Under the pieces are notes generated by a model. The model searched no databases. It was not told the DNA's origin and was given only the letters and a program-made list of their open reading frames with translations. A stretch of 28,657 nucleotides of DNA from CAZGXM01 sp964529795 (GTDB lineage Bacteria > Bacillota > JADQBR01): NCBI GenBank assembly GCA_964529795.1, contig CAZGXM010000033.1, positions 1 to 28,657 on the forward strand, given 5' to 3'. Position 1 is the stretch's first letter; the number at the start of each line of letters is the position of its first letter. The translations under genes and the position numbers were made by a program. Of the stretch, positions 13,033 through 21,667 are shown in pieces.

Positions 13033-15069
13033 CTAAGAAGTTTTCTTGTTTTTAGCCTCTTCAATAATCTTCCGGGCAATATTGTCCGGGATTTCCTCAT
13101 AGTGGTCAAATTCCATTTTGAAACTACCTCTGCCCTGGGTAATGGATTTCAGGTCGATGGCATAGCGGTACATTTCCGCCAGGGGTACATGGGCTTTAAT
13201 AACCTGGTACTTCCCTTGCGGTCCCATACCTAAAATTCTACCCCGCTTGCCATTCAAATCGCCCATGATATCGCCCATATAACTTTCCGGCACTGTTACT
13301 TCCACATTCATCACCGGTTCCAATAATACCGGTGCTGCCGACTCCATGGCTTTCCTGAAGGCCAATGCTCCGGCAATTTTAAAAGCCATTTCCGAGGAGT
13401 CTACAGCGTGATAAGACCCGTCAACCAGCACCACTTTGATATTGGTTACGGGATATCCTGCGACCACACCTGCTTCCATTGCTTCTACAATACCTTTTTC
13501 CACTGCCGGGAAGTACTGTTTGGGTACGGCGCCGCCAAAAATAGTTTGTTCGAAAATAAAGTGTTCATCAGCGGGAAACAAGTCAATGTAGACATGACCG
13601 TACTGCCCGTGACCGCCGGACTGTTTCTTGTGCTTACCTTCCACCTTTTGTACCGGCTTGCGGATGGTTTCCCGGTAAGGTATCCGTGGTGCAAAGCTTT
13701 CCACTTCCACCTTGAACCGCTTTCGCAAACGTTCAATCATAATGTCCAGGTGCAGTTCTCCCATGCCGGTGAGCAGTGTCTGTTTGGTTTCAGCATTTTT
13801 CTCCAGTGTAATGGTCGGGTCTTCTTCCATGATTTTTGCCAGAGCGCTGCCCACTTTTTCTTCATCGCCCTTGGATTTTGGCGAAATTGCCACGGTAAGA
13901 TTGGGTACCGGAAACTCAATACCTTCCAGCGCTTGCGGATTTTGTTTTGTTGTCAGCGTATCGCCGGTAGTTGTATGCTGCAACTTGGTAACAGCGCCGA
14001 TATCTCCGGGTTTCATCTCCGGCACGCCATGCTGGGTTTTGCCCTGCATTACATAAAGCTGGCTGATTTTTTCATCTTCTTCTTTATTTGCATTGTAAAC
14101 TGTAGTATCAGCTTTAAACACGCCGGAAAATACACGGAAGAAAGTAAGCCTGCCGACATACGGGTCGGATATGGTCTTGAACACCAGCGCCGCCAGGGGT
14201 TTTGCTTCTAAATTGTCCTCGCCGGTCGCTTCAAGCGGTGAAGGCAGGTAATCAACCAGTAAATCCAGCAGCAGGTCAATAGCAATGTTGTTGGTAGCCG
14301 AACCACATAAAACCGGCGTCACTTTCCCGCTTTCAATACCGGCTTTTAAACCTCTCTTGATTTCTTCCACCGTTAATTCCTCGCCATCCAGATATTTCAT
14401 CAGTAATTCATCGTCTGCTTCCGCTGCAGCTTCAATAAGTTCTTCACGGTAAGTTTCCACACTGTCAGCCAATTCCCCGGGAATATCTCCCTTGGTAGCC
14501 TTGCCGTTGTCGTAAGTATACGCCTGCATATCCAACAGGTTAACAACGCCCTTAAAACTCTCCTGCTCGCCGATGGGAAGCTGTACCGGAACAATGCTGC
14601 TTCCTTCCAGCATTTCTTTCATACTGTCTACTACACGGTAAAAGTTGGCGTTTTCCCGGTCCAATTTGTTGATAAAAGCAACACAGGGCTTGTTTGCCTC
14701 CTGGGCATAATCCCAAATGATTTCCGTCTGAACCTCCACACCGGATACTGCACAAAGGGTAAATAACAGGCTGTCTACTACCCGCATGGCGCCCTTCACT
14801 TCACCGATAAAATCGGAATAGCCGGGTGTATCCAGCACATTAACCTTGACATTTTTCCAAATACAAGGAGCCAACGCGGTATTTATAGTGACCTTCCTGT
14901 TTATTTCTTCAGGTAAGTAGTCGGTAGTTGTATTCCCTTCATCCACTTTACCCAGGCGTGATAGCACACCGGTATTATAAAGCATGGCTTCTACCAAGGA
15001 TGTTTTACCTGCTCCACCGTGGGCCACAACCCCCACATTTCTAATTTTGTCTGACTGAAATACTTGCAT
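13033..15069 (-). CDS. fusA: Elongation factor G-type translation GTPase (stand-alone paralogue)
   Basis: A 678-residue GTPase of the EF-G family, which moves tRNA and mRNA through the ribosome or acts in recycling. G1 AHGGAGKT (residues 16-23), G3 DTPG (80-83) and G4 NKLD (134-137) are intact, followed by EF-G domains II-V. It differs from canonical EF-G at G1 (AHGGAGKTS rather than AHIDAGKTT) and in switch I (EINRKVTINTA rather than ERGITI), as seen in the EF-G-II-like group. It lies alone, not in a str operon with rpsL/rpsG/tuf, which also points to a second copy. ATG at 15069 follows AAAGGAGGAG. The main EF-G of this organism is probably elsewhere. Confidence 0.9.
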   Translation of the reverse strand: MQVFQSDKIRNVGVVAHGGAGKTSLVEAMLYNTGVLSRLGKVDEGNTTTDYLPEEINRKVTINTALAPCIWKNVKVNVLDTPGYSDFIGEVKGAMRVVDSLLFTLCAVSGVEVQTEIIWDYAQEANKPCVAFINKLDRENANFYRVVDSMKEMLEGSSIVPVQLPIGEQESFKGVVNLLDMQAYTYDNGKATKGDIPGELADSVETYREELIEAAAEADDELLMKYLDGEELTVEEIKRGLKAGIESGKVTPVLCGSATNNIAIDLLLDLLVDYLPSPLEATGEDNLEAKPLAALVFKTISDPYVGRLTFFRVFSGVFKADTTVYNANKEEDEKISQLYVMQGKTQHGVPEMKPGDIGAVTKLQHTTTGDTLTTKQNPQALEGIEFPVPNLTVAISPKSKGDEEKVGSALAKIMEEDPTITLEKNAETKQTLLTGMGELHLDIMIERLRKRFKVEVESFAPRIPYRETIRKPVQKVEGKHKKQSGGHGQYGHVYIDLFPADEHFIFEQTIFGGAVPKQYFPAVEKGIVEAMEAGVVAGYPVTNIKVVLVDGSYHAVDSSEMAFKIAGALAFRKAMESAAPVLLEPVMNVEVTVPESYMGDIMGDLNGKRGRILGMGPQGKYQVIKAHVPLAEMYRYAIDLKSITQGRGSFKMEFDHYEEIPDNIARKIIEEAKNKKTS

Positions 15070-15132
15070 CTTTCTCCTCCTTTAACTGTTTACCGTATTT
15101 AACAGGCTCAGATCTGCCCGGATAAATATTTT

Positions 15133-15161
15133 AATATACTATTTTCCCAAAAATGTGAAAA
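15133..15161 (-). promoter_or_regulatory. Candidate promoter of the EF-G-like gene
   Basis: Minus strand TTTTCA (15161-15156), 17 bases, TATATT (15138-15133), leaving a leader of about 55 bases. The -35 match is weak. Confidence 0.45.
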
Positions 15162-15377
15162 ACCCTTTTTTCCCACAGCAAAATTTTTGTTGTAATATTT
15201 GCCTTGTTCAAAATAACCTTTCACCAAAATTTGCTTGTTCTTATCAGGGAGATCCCTTTGGCAATCACGTCTTGAACATCATTTGATCATTTCTTTCATA
15301 TTGTCGTGAGAATGCTGCATTCCTAACCAATATAATTCCCGTGGAAATTTCTCCCTATTCCTTCAACAGGGTTTCAT

Positions 15378-15406
15378 TTCTATTAATTACTCAAATCGCA
15401 TATAAA
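15378..15406 (+). promoter_or_regulatory. Candidate sigma-E promoter of spoVB
   Basis: TTCTATT (15378-15384), 14 bases, CATATAAA (15399-15406). This fits the Bacillus sigma-E pattern (kmATATT, 14 bases, CATAcamT) with few mismatches and would start transcription just before the ribosome site. spoVB is a mother-cell gene in Bacillus. Confidence 0.5.
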
Positions 15407-15431
15407 TCTAAGAGTGGACAGGAGGTGGACC

Positions 15432-16967
15432 ATGACCAAGCAATCCTTTTTCAAAGGCGCCATGATACTGGTTACCGCCAGTTTTTACAATCGTTTGCTG
15501 GGATTTGTCTATAAAATTCTCGTAGTTCGTTTGATCGGTCCCGAAGGTATCGGCCTTTATGAAATGGTCTTTCCCTTTTATATACTCGTCCTGGTAATAA
15601 CTACCGCCGGCGTACCACTGGCTATTTCCAAATTGGTGGCGGAAGAAATGGCCCGGGATAATCTCCGTGGTGCATATCGCATCTTTCATATTGCCGTCCT
15701 GTTTTTAACTCTTGCCGGTGCTACTGTAACACTGATTCTCTACCGGACGCTGCCGCTGGTTATTAAATATTTTTACAGTGACCCCCGGGTATACTGGAGT
15801 TTTTGGGTAATGATTCCGGGAATATTTATCATCTCGCTTTGCTCTGCTTTCCGCGGCTTTTTCCAGGGGTTACAACAGATGACTCCCACCGCGGTAAGCC
15901 AGGTGGCCGAGCAAACAGTGAGGTTTTTCGTGGGCTTGTGGTGTGCGAAAATGTTTCTCCCTTACGGCGTGGAATTTGCCGCTATGGGAATGGCCATAGG
16001 AATGATATCCGGTGAATTTCTGGGCCTGGTACTGATGATATTTATATTCGCGATGAAACACCCGCGCATCGGCACGGGTATGCTGCGCCCGCTGCAGCCT
16101 CTCAATGTCCTTGCTGTAGTTAAGGGGATTTTTTACCTGGCTTTTCCTATTACGTTAACCAGGATAGTTTACAGTACCTCCATGGCGGTACAGGCATCCC
16201 TGGTACCACAACGCCTGCAGGCTTCCGGCATGACCATCCGGGAAGCTACCGAAGTATTTGGCCAGTATTCCGGTATAGCGGTTACCCTGCTGCATCTACC
16301 CACCATGGTCACCCTGTCCCTGGCAATTACCCTGGTGCCGGCCATATCAGAAGCAATTAGTGCCGGCAACCACCGGCAAATACTGCAGCGGGTAAACCAA
16401 GCCCTGCAAATCACTTTGATCTTGGGTTTACCCAGTGCCGTCATATTTTTACTGTTTCCTTTCCGGTTGAGCCAATTGCTGTTCGGTACCGCTGAAGCAG
16501 GAATTCCATTGAAAGTGCTGGCATGGGGGGCGGTGTTTCTTTATCTCCAGCAGACTACCACCGGTATCCTGCAGGGCTTGGGAAAGGTAGGCATCTCCTT
16601 GTTTAATGCTGCCTGTGGCGCCGTGGTGACATTATTGGGGATTTACTATCTTACCGCCCTCCCGTCTCTGGGTATCCGCGGTACTGCCACCGCCGCCAAT
16701 TTGGGTACACTTGTGGTGGCTTCCCTGAACTTGTTTGCCATCTGGCAGGTTGTGGGATTGAACATTAATTTCAAACAGACAGTACTGTTGCCTGCGGGCG
16801 CTGCAGTTCTCATGGCAGTTACGGCATACCAGTTGGATTTGCATCTCCAAAGTTACAACCCGTGGCTAATTATCCCCATTTTGGCGGCCAGCGGCGGCCT
16901 GTATTTTTTGCTGCTGGTGGCGGCTAAAATAATTAAACTCCGCCACATCCGCCGGTACATTTGCTGA
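15432..16967 (+). CDS. spoVB: Stage V sporulation protein B (MOP/MATE-family flippase)
   Basis: A 511-residue polytopic membrane protein of the polysaccharide/lipid flippase superfamily, with about 14 helices. The N-terminus (KGAMILVTASFYNRLLGFVYKI) and the segment RLIGPEGIGLYEMVFPFY are hallmarks of SpoVB/YtgP-type proteins. In Bacillus SpoVB is needed for spore cortex synthesis and probably flips lipid-linked peptidoglycan precursors. ATG at 15432 is chosen because AGGAGG lies 6 bases before it; a GTG at 15414 would place the ribosome site inside the gene. It is one of only two plus-strand protein genes here and converges on surE. Its presence, with a sigma-E-like promoter, argues that the organism sporulates. 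An MviN/YtgP role is the alternative. Confidence 0.9.
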   Translation: MTKQSFFKGAMILVTASFYNRLLGFVYKILVVRLIGPEGIGLYEMVFPFYILVLVITTAGVPLAISKLVAEEMARDNLRGAYRIFHIAVLFLTLAGATVTLILYRTLPLVIKYFYSDPRVYWSFWVMIPGIFIISLCSAFRGFFQGLQQMTPTAVSQVAEQTVRFFVGLWCAKMFLPYGVEFAAMGMAIGMISGEFLGLVLMIFIFAMKHPRIGTGMLRPLQPLNVLAVVKGIFYLAFPITLTRIVYSTSMAVQASLVPQRLQASGMTIREATEVFGQYSGIAVTLLHLPTMVTLSLAITLVPAISEAISAGNHRQILQRVNQALQITLILGLPSAVIFLLFPFRLSQLLFGTAEAGIPLKVLAWGAVFLYLQQTTTGILQGLGKVGISLFNAACGAVVTLLGIYYLTALPSLGIRGTATAANLGTLVVASLNLFAIWQVVGLNINFKQTVLLPAGAAVLMAVTAYQLDLHLQSYNPWLIIPILAASGGLYFLLLVAAKIIKLRHIRRYIC

Positions 16968-16984
16968 AATCAAAAAAATCCCCG

Positions 16985-17734
16985 CTAAATTCTCAACTGC
17001 CATGATTTTATCTGTTCTAAAATCCGGTAATTGGTCAGGTCAAAATGAACCGGTGTCAGCGAAATGTAATTTCCATTTACTGCAGCAATGTCGCTGTCTT
17101 TTCCGGCATGGACATTTTCCACTTCCCCGGCCAGCCAGTAATAACTTCTCCCCCGGGGGTCCGTTCTTTCCTGCACGGAATTGACATAACGTCGCATCCC
17201 CAATTTGGTGATTTTTATGCCTTTCAGGTCTGCATATTTTTGGTAAGGAATGTTAATGTTGAGTAAAGTTTCCCTGGGAACTTCGTCAATACTGATTTCT
17301 TTGCACAATTTGGCTGTAACTTCTGCCGCCACGGAAAAGTCACTTTTTACATCATGTGAAATCAGGGAAACCGCAATGGAGGGAATTCCTGCCATAGTTC
17401 CTTCTATGGCTGCGGACACCGTGCCGGAATACAACACATCGGTACCCAAATTAGCGCCCAAATTAATACCGGATATAATCAAATCGGGTTTGCCCGGCAG
17501 CAGCGCTTCCAAGGCCAGTTTTACACAATCGGCGGGAGTACCGGAAACTGCATATTGATTAGTGTCGCGTTTATCCGCACGCAGCGGTTTATGTACTGTT
17601 ATCCCGTGTCCTGATGCGCTGCGTTCCCGTTCCGGTGCTACTATATATGTTTCTGCCAGCGGCTTGATGTGAGTAAACAGTGTTTGAATACCCCTGGCGT
17701 CAATGCCGTCATCATTAGTGATCAGAATTCGCAT
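16985..17734 (-). CDS. surE: 5'-nucleotidase / survival protein SurE
   Basis: A 249-residue metal-dependent nucleotide phosphatase. ATG at 17734 is used because GGAGG lies upstream and the product then begins MRILITNDDGIDARG, the family's N-terminal metal site (Asp8, Asp9). RSASGHGITV and SGINLGANLGTDVLYSGTVSAA supply the conserved Ser and Asn ligands. A longer frame to 17842 would overlap lepB and has no ribosome site. It is the last gene of the long fur-que operon, 20 bases after lepB, and no clear terminator follows before the convergent spoVB stop. Confidence 0.95.
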   Translation of the reverse strand: MRILITNDDGIDARGIQTLFTHIKPLAETYIVAPERERSASGHGITVHKPLRADKRDTNQYAVSGTPADCVKLALEALLPGKPDLIISGINLGANLGTDVLYSGTVSAAIEGTMAGIPSIAVSLISHDVKSDFSVAAEVTAKLCKEISIDEVPRETLLNINIPYQKYADLKGIKITKLGMRRYVNSVQERTDPRGRSYYWLAGEVENVHAGKDSDIAAVNGNYISLTPVHFDLTNYRILEQIKSWQLRI

Positions 17735-17754
17735 AATCCGCTTTCCTCCAATCG

Positions 17755-18279
17755 TCAGGGCAGGACACTGAAACGGTCCGGCGGCCAGTAACGTAAAAAA
17801 GCTTTCCCCTTTACCCGGTCGAGAGTCAACCATGCCCCCCAAGCATGGCTGTCGTAACTTGCATTTCTATTATCACCCAACACAAAAATTGCATTATCCG
17901 GGACCCGTACCGGTCCGAAGTTGTACCGGGGACGCTTATGCCGGTATGGTTCAACCAGTTCTTTACCGTTTATAAAAACTTTTCCGTCTGTTATTTCTAT
18001 AATTTCCCCGGGCAAACCAACAACTCGTTTTAGATAATCATGCTTTGCACCAATAATTGCCGGTGGCGCAAAGATCACGATGTCTCCCCGCTTGGGATTG
18101 GCAAAATTGTAAATAAACTTGTTTATCAATACCCGGTCGTTAATTTGAATTGTAGGCAGCATGGACCCCGTAGGGACCACCCTTGCCTCAACGACATAGG
18201 CCCTTAAAACGAGAGATAAGACCAAGGCTACCAGGATAGCGACAACTGTCTCCTTTAAGAAGGACCAAAACTTTTTCAT
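17755..18279 (-). CDS. lepB: Signal peptidase I
   Basis: A 174-residue type I signal peptidase that removes signal peptides from exported proteins at the outer membrane face. It has one N-terminal helix (about residues 9-28), the catalytic serine in VVPTGSMLPT (Ser39), the catalytic lysine in LKRVVGLPGE (Lys84) and the box GDNRNASYDSHAWG near residue 135. The length is typical for Gram-positive SipS-type enzymes. It lies in the fur-que operon between a small CxxC protein and surE. With so many exported cytochromes nearby it may contribute to their maturation, but there is no specific link. Confidence 0.96.
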   Translation of the reverse strand: MKKFWSFLKETVVAILVALVLSLVLRAYVVEARVVPTGSMLPTIQINDRVLINKFIYNFANPKRGDIVIFAPPAIIGAKHDYLKRVVGLPGEIIEITDGKVFINGKELVEPYRHKRPRYNFGPVRVPDNAIFVLGDNRNASYDSHAWGAWLTLDRVKGKAFLRYWPPDRFSVLP

Positions 18280-18323
18280 TGTACTAACCCCTTAGCACTG
18301 TTACGTTTTCGGTAAAAACCCAG

Positions 18324-18479
18324 CTAATTTATTTCAATAGTACCGTCAGAAAAACAAGTATGCAAGGTCCGGCAGCGGGGACAGCGAATTACCCACATGC
18401 CGGCAAATGAATACACCAACTCCCATTCTGTGCTTGATAATGACAAATAGCACTTTAAACAATAGTCCAACAGCTCCAT
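18324..18479 (-). CDS. 51-residue CxxC/CxxC small protein
   Basis: ATG at 18479 follows GGAAGGAG; TAG ends at 18324. The 51-residue product has CLKC near the N-terminus and RCPRCRTLHTC in the second half, so it looks like a small zinc ribbon. The CPRC box recalls Com-type proteins, but the rest differs from the four Com-like proteins of the cytochrome region. It lies between ypmA and lepB in the fur-que operon. The function is unknown. Confidence 0.7.
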   Translation of the reverse strand: MELLDYCLKCYLSLSSTEWELVYSFAGMWVIRCPRCRTLHTCFSDGTIEIN

Positions 18480-18541
18480 AAATGCTACTCCTTCCAACAT
18501 CTTTTACTGCATATTATGATTTGGAAGCGGACTGTGATAAA

Positions 18542-18712
18542 TTATACACGATAAATACTGATAGTCATGGTATTTTCCGCGGTATCCTTAGTCAAACCAA
18601 ACATAATTTTTTCTTGTTTCAAATTTTTGTTTAAAAAGTCCACTATCTGAAAGAGCTTGTCATCTGCCGGTAACGTTTTGGTTGCAAAGGGTATTAGCTT
18701 TTCCGCGGCCAT
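18542..18712 (-). CDS. ypmA: YpmA/DUF4264 family protein
   Basis: 56 residues from ATG at 18712 (TTAGGAGGGAG upstream) to TAA at 18542. The segments IVDFLNKNLKQEKIMFGL and the C-terminal TISIYR match the short conserved Firmicutes protein YpmA (DUF4264). Its function is unknown. It lies 11 bases after folE, so it is translated from the same message. Confidence 0.8.
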   Translation of the reverse strand: MAAEKLIPFATKTLPADDKLFQIVDFLNKNLKQEKIMFGLTKDTAENTMTISIYRV

Positions 18713-18723
18713 TCGACTCCCTC

Positions 18724-19287
18724 CTAATTGCTTTCACGGATAAGGCTGAATGCCTCCGCACGAGTAGCCTCGTTGGTCTGAAAAATTCCCCGGACTGCTG
18801 AAGTCAAAGTTTTTGAACCCGGTTTTTTTACTCCGCGCATGGTCATACACATGTGTTCAGCTTCAACAACGACAATAACACCCCTGGGGTCCAGTGCTTC
18901 CATAATCGAGTCAGCAATCTGTGAAGTCAGTCTTTCTTGCAGTTGCGGCCGTTTGGCGTAACCTTCCACAACTCTGGCCAGTTTACTCAAACCGGTTATT
19001 TTTCCTTTTCGCGGTATATATGCTACATGAGCTCTGCCGTAAAAGGGAAGCAGATGATGCTCGCACATGGAATACATGGGAATATCCTTTACCAGCACCA
19101 TTTCCTCATGGTTTTCCGTAAATAAAACTTGCAGGTGTTCTTTTGGGTTCTGTTCCAGACCGCAAAAAATTTCCCTGTACATGCGCGCGACCCTGGCCGG
19201 CGTCTGCCTTAATCCTTCTCTATCAGGGTTTTCTCCGATAGCTTCAAGAATCATCCTGACGCCTTCTTCTACACGTTTCAAATCCAT
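18724..19287 (-). CDS. folE: GTP cyclohydrolase I
   Basis: 187 residues; converts GTP to 7,8-dihydroneopterin triphosphate in the cytosol, the first step of both folate and queuosine synthesis. The zinc site MCEHHLLPF and the partner cysteine in HMCMTMRG are present, as are the catalytic region HVAYIPRKGKITGLSKLARVV and QERLTSQIADS. ATG at 19287 has GGAGG upstream. Its place right after queE, 19 bases away, suggests that here it chiefly feeds QueD. Length is normal for type I FolE. Confidence 0.97.
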   Translation of the reverse strand: MDLKRVEEGVRMILEAIGENPDREGLRQTPARVARMYREIFCGLEQNPKEHLQVLFTENHEEMVLVKDIPMYSMCEHHLLPFYGRAHVAYIPRKGKITGLSKLARVVEGYAKRPQLQERLTSQIADSIMEALDPRGVIVVVEAEHMCMTMRGVKKPGSKTLTSAVRGIFQTNEATRAEAFSLIRESN

Positions 19288-19306
19288 TTTTCTACCTCCG
19301 ACTTTT

Positions 19307-20050
19307 TTAACGCAAACCGATTAACTTGTGTAATTGTGGCAGGATGCGTACCTCGGACAAAACGCAGGATAATTCCCATTGATAAAAACTTAGCACACTG
19401 TCAGACGGTATATCCTCACTTTTAGCGGACACCGGTTGCAGGATAAGGGGAATTTCACAATTCACCCCTGCAATCATTCGGGCAACAGCTGCCAATACCG
19501 GCAGTTTTACCTCCCGAGCAATAACAAGTTTCACGTATACGGAAGAGCAGTTTTTATAGGCAAAGGTGAGAAACTGCCGGTGGGCTTCCCAGGGAGTTTC
19601 GGGTATGGCCGGCGAAAGTTTCACATCCATGCTGACAATGTCAATATTGCTTGCAACCGCTTGCAAAGCAGCAACTAATGTACCGTTGGTTTCCAATAAC
19701 ACCTTCCCGCCGTTTTTACGCCACAAAAGGGAAATTTCCCTGACCACATCCGGTTGTAATAACGGTTCCCCCCCGGTAATGCTGAGACAGTGGTGCCTGG
19801 CTGGCTGCATTTGCTCCAGTATTTCCCATAATTCGCTAACGGTTACAGGGTTTGTTATCATTTCCGGGTCTTTTTTATTTGGATATTCAATTCGTACTCT
19901 GGACGGAGGGAAAAAACTTTCTTTGGTATCGCAATAAGTGCAACGCAAGTTACACCCTGCCAGGCGCAAAAAGAGATGCCGGCAGCCGCTGTATATTCCC
20001 TCACCCTGAAGAGACGAAAAAATTTCGCAAACCTGTGCGGCGGCGCCCAT
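19307..20050 (-). CDS. queE: 7-carboxy-7-deazaguanine synthase (radical SAM)
   Basis: 247 residues; radical SAM enzyme that contracts the QueD product to 7-carboxy-7-deazaguanine. The N-terminus EIFSSLQGEGIYSG and the cluster motif CNLRCTYCDT (CX3CX2C) identify it, with SITGGEPLLQ as the SAM-binding GGE motif and LETNGT following. It starts two bases after the DUF366 stop and is followed by folE. All residues expected for cluster binding are present. Confidence 0.95.
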   Translation of the reverse strand: MGAAAQVCEIFSSLQGEGIYSGCRHLFLRLAGCNLRCTYCDTKESFFPPSRVRIEYPNKKDPEMITNPVTVSELWEILEQMQPARHHCLSITGGEPLLQPDVVREISLLWRKNGGKVLLETNGTLVAALQAVASNIDIVSMDVKLSPAIPETPWEAHRQFLTFAYKNCSSVYVKLVIAREVKLPVLAAVARMIAGVNCEIPLILQPVSAKSEDIPSDSVLSFYQWELSCVLSEVRILPQLHKLIGLR

Positions 20051-20052
20051 CT

Positions 20053-20610
20053 TTATTGCACACCTCTCACTTTACAACATGCCCTGTCCATGGATTCTAT
20101 TTCGGCGACGTAAGCCTTGATAATTTTTTTCGCAAGAGAGCGAACATCAGCGATGTCCAGGTCAGCGAGGGATGCCGTTTTTACCGGCGTACCCGCGTTT
20201 GTTACATTTAACCCCGTGTGTATCAGCCCGGATACCGGGCTTAAAGTAGCAATGGAGACGGACAGTTTCCCGCCGTTGTAATACAAATCATCTCCCTGCC
20301 TGGTGAGGTCGATACCGGTAAGGGATTTGATCGTTTCTTTGATTATCACTACCAACAGGCGCTGCCGGGTAACCATTACGGTCAGGTCATTGGTAAAGTG
20401 CTCTACAAGAAAGTGGAGCATATTATCAGCACGGACCGGCGCATTGGCCAACACATCTTCCATGTCCACCATCTCTTTCAAATCAACATGACAGCGGCCT
20501 TGGAAGCCAACAACAGAATCCCCCGGGATTTTAAAAGTCCTGTAAGCAAACAAAGAACTTAACTGGCTGCCGTTGTAAGTCATAGTTTTGTCAATCCATA
20601 AACCCTGCAT
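20053..20610 (-). CDS. DUF366 family protein in the queuosine operon
   Basis: 185 residues, recognised as DUF366 from its overall pattern, with an N-terminal LWIDKTMTYNGSQL and a central GDDLYYNGGKLSVSIAT / GLIHTGLNVTNAG region. The function is not established to my knowledge. Its ATG at 20610 lies 20 bases inside queC, and queE starts two bases after its stop, so it is fully embedded in the preQ0 genes. This suggests a role in deazaguanine or pterin chemistry (inference). There is no signal peptide or membrane segment. Confidence 0.75.
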   Translation of the reverse strand: MQGLWIDKTMTYNGSQLSSLFAYRTFKIPGDSVVGFQGRCHVDLKEMVDMEDVLANAPVRADNMLHFLVEHFTNDLTVMVTRQRLLVVIIKETIKSLTGIDLTRQGDDLYYNGGKLSVSIATLSPVSGLIHTGLNVTNAGTPVKTASLADLDIADVRSLAKKIIKAYVAEIESMDRACCKVRGVQ

Positions 20611-21268
20611 AATTAACCTTGGCCTCCCTTAATGCCCGGTACAAGCGCCGGCAGCTTTCACACCGGCCGCACATTTTTTCTCCGCCGGCATAACAACTCC
20701 AGACATACTGCCAGGGAATTTCCAGTTTGGCGCCCGCTTGGGCTATTTCCTTTTTGCTTAAAATTTGAGTTGGGGCCCAAACCTTCAGCCTGTTTAACGT
20801 CGCGTAGGCAAAATAGTCATTGGCCCGCTGCACAAAATCAATACTGTTATCCGGAAAAGTTTCCGCCTCTTCCGCATTAAAACCGGCAATGACGACACCG
20901 GCATTCAAACTTTCGGCAAAGCAGGCAGCAATGTTGATAAAAAGCCCGTTTCTATTTGGAACCCAAACAGAGCGGGCTGTGGCCCTGGTAATTTCCGTGT
21001 CGTCCAGCTCAGCCAAAGTTAGCTTGGGAACATTGCCTGCCGCCTGCAGCGCACTTTTATCCACAACGCTAAGCCAGGGTAAAGAAACAGTCAGGTGGTC
21101 GACGTGATAGTACTGTGCAATTTTCGCAGCAGCCTCTATTTCATTCTTTGCTGCCTGCTGGCCGTAGTCAAAAGTAAGGGCCTTGACAAGGGTTAATTTC
21201 TCTCTGGCCATGGCCAAACTGACCACGGAATCCATGCCGCCGGACAGCAGCACTACTCCTTTATCCAT
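20591..21268 (-). CDS. queC: 7-cyano-7-deazaguanine (preQ0) synthase
   Basis: 225 residues; ATP-dependent enzyme that turns 7-carboxy-7-deazaguanine into preQ0. The PP-loop SGGMDSVVSL lies at residues 9-18, and a four-cysteine zinc site CYAGGEKMCGRCESC is near the C-terminus. Its start overlaps the end of queD by 8 bases and its end overlaps DUF366 by 20, so translation is coupled. Length is typical. Confidence 0.96.
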   Translation of the reverse strand: MDKGVVLLSGGMDSVVSLAMAREKLTLVKALTFDYGQQAAKNEIEAAAKIAQYYHVDHLTVSLPWLSVVDKSALQAAGNVPKLTLAELDDTEITRATARSVWVPNRNGLFINIAACFAESLNAGVVIAGFNAEEAETFPDNSIDFVQRANDYFAYATLNRLKVWAPTQILSKKEIAQAGAKLEIPWQYVWSCYAGGEKMCGRCESCRRLYRALREAKVNYAGFMD

Positions 21269-21638
21269 TTAATCCCTCCCGGTAAGTGGCGGCAGCATCC
21301 GGAGATTCCCAGACAGTCACCGCATCCACCGATAGATGAGCTGGAAGTTTGTCTTTCATCCCGTTAAAGAGCAAGCGGGCGATATTTTCCGCTGTGGGAT
21401 TTATGTCTTTAAACTCCGGCAAATCGTTGAGAAAGCCGTGGTCAAAGCTGCCGACAAGATTTCCCAACTGGGTTTTTAAATAACCAAAGTCAACAAGCAT
21501 TCCCCGGCTGTCCAGTCCCTTGCCCGAAATATGTATTTCCACCAGCCAGGTGTGGCCGTGTAAGTTGGCACATTTGCCCTGGTAGTTATTTAAAAGGTGG
21601 GCCGCACTAAAACGTTTTTTCACCGACAAGACATACAT
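21261..21638 (-). CDS. queD: 6-carboxy-5,6,7,8-tetrahydropterin synthase
   Basis: 125 residues; acts on dihydroneopterin triphosphate from FolE to make 6-carboxytetrahydropterin. The zinc histidines are in FSAAHLL and NLHGHTW, with the catalytic cysteine in GKCANLHGH. ATG at 21638 has GGAGG upstream, and the gene follows fur by 29 bases. QueD family members with this Cys are distinguished from eukaryotic PTPS-II by context, and the queC/queE neighbours settle the call. Confidence 0.95.
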   Translation of the reverse strand: MYVLSVKKRFSAAHLLNNYQGKCANLHGHTWLVEIHISGKGLDSRGMLVDFGYLKTQLGNLVGSFDHGFLNDLPEFKDINPTAENIARLLFNGMKDKLPAHLSVDAVTVWESPDAAATYREGLNG

Positions 21639-21667
21639 TTTCTTTCCTCCACTTTAAAACTGCGGCT

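Larger units (their letters stand above)
15070..15431. other. Divergent intergenic region between the EF-G-like gene and spoVB
   Basis: This 362-base AT-rich gap holds the two divergent promoter candidates. I see no gene, tRNA or repeat in it; short open frames lack ribosome sites. Confidence 0.6.

Noticed and set aside
13408..14211. 267-codon plus-strand frame opposite the EF-G-like gene
   Set aside because: It is antisense to a clear EF-G coding region, lacks a ribosome site and encodes no recognisable protein.
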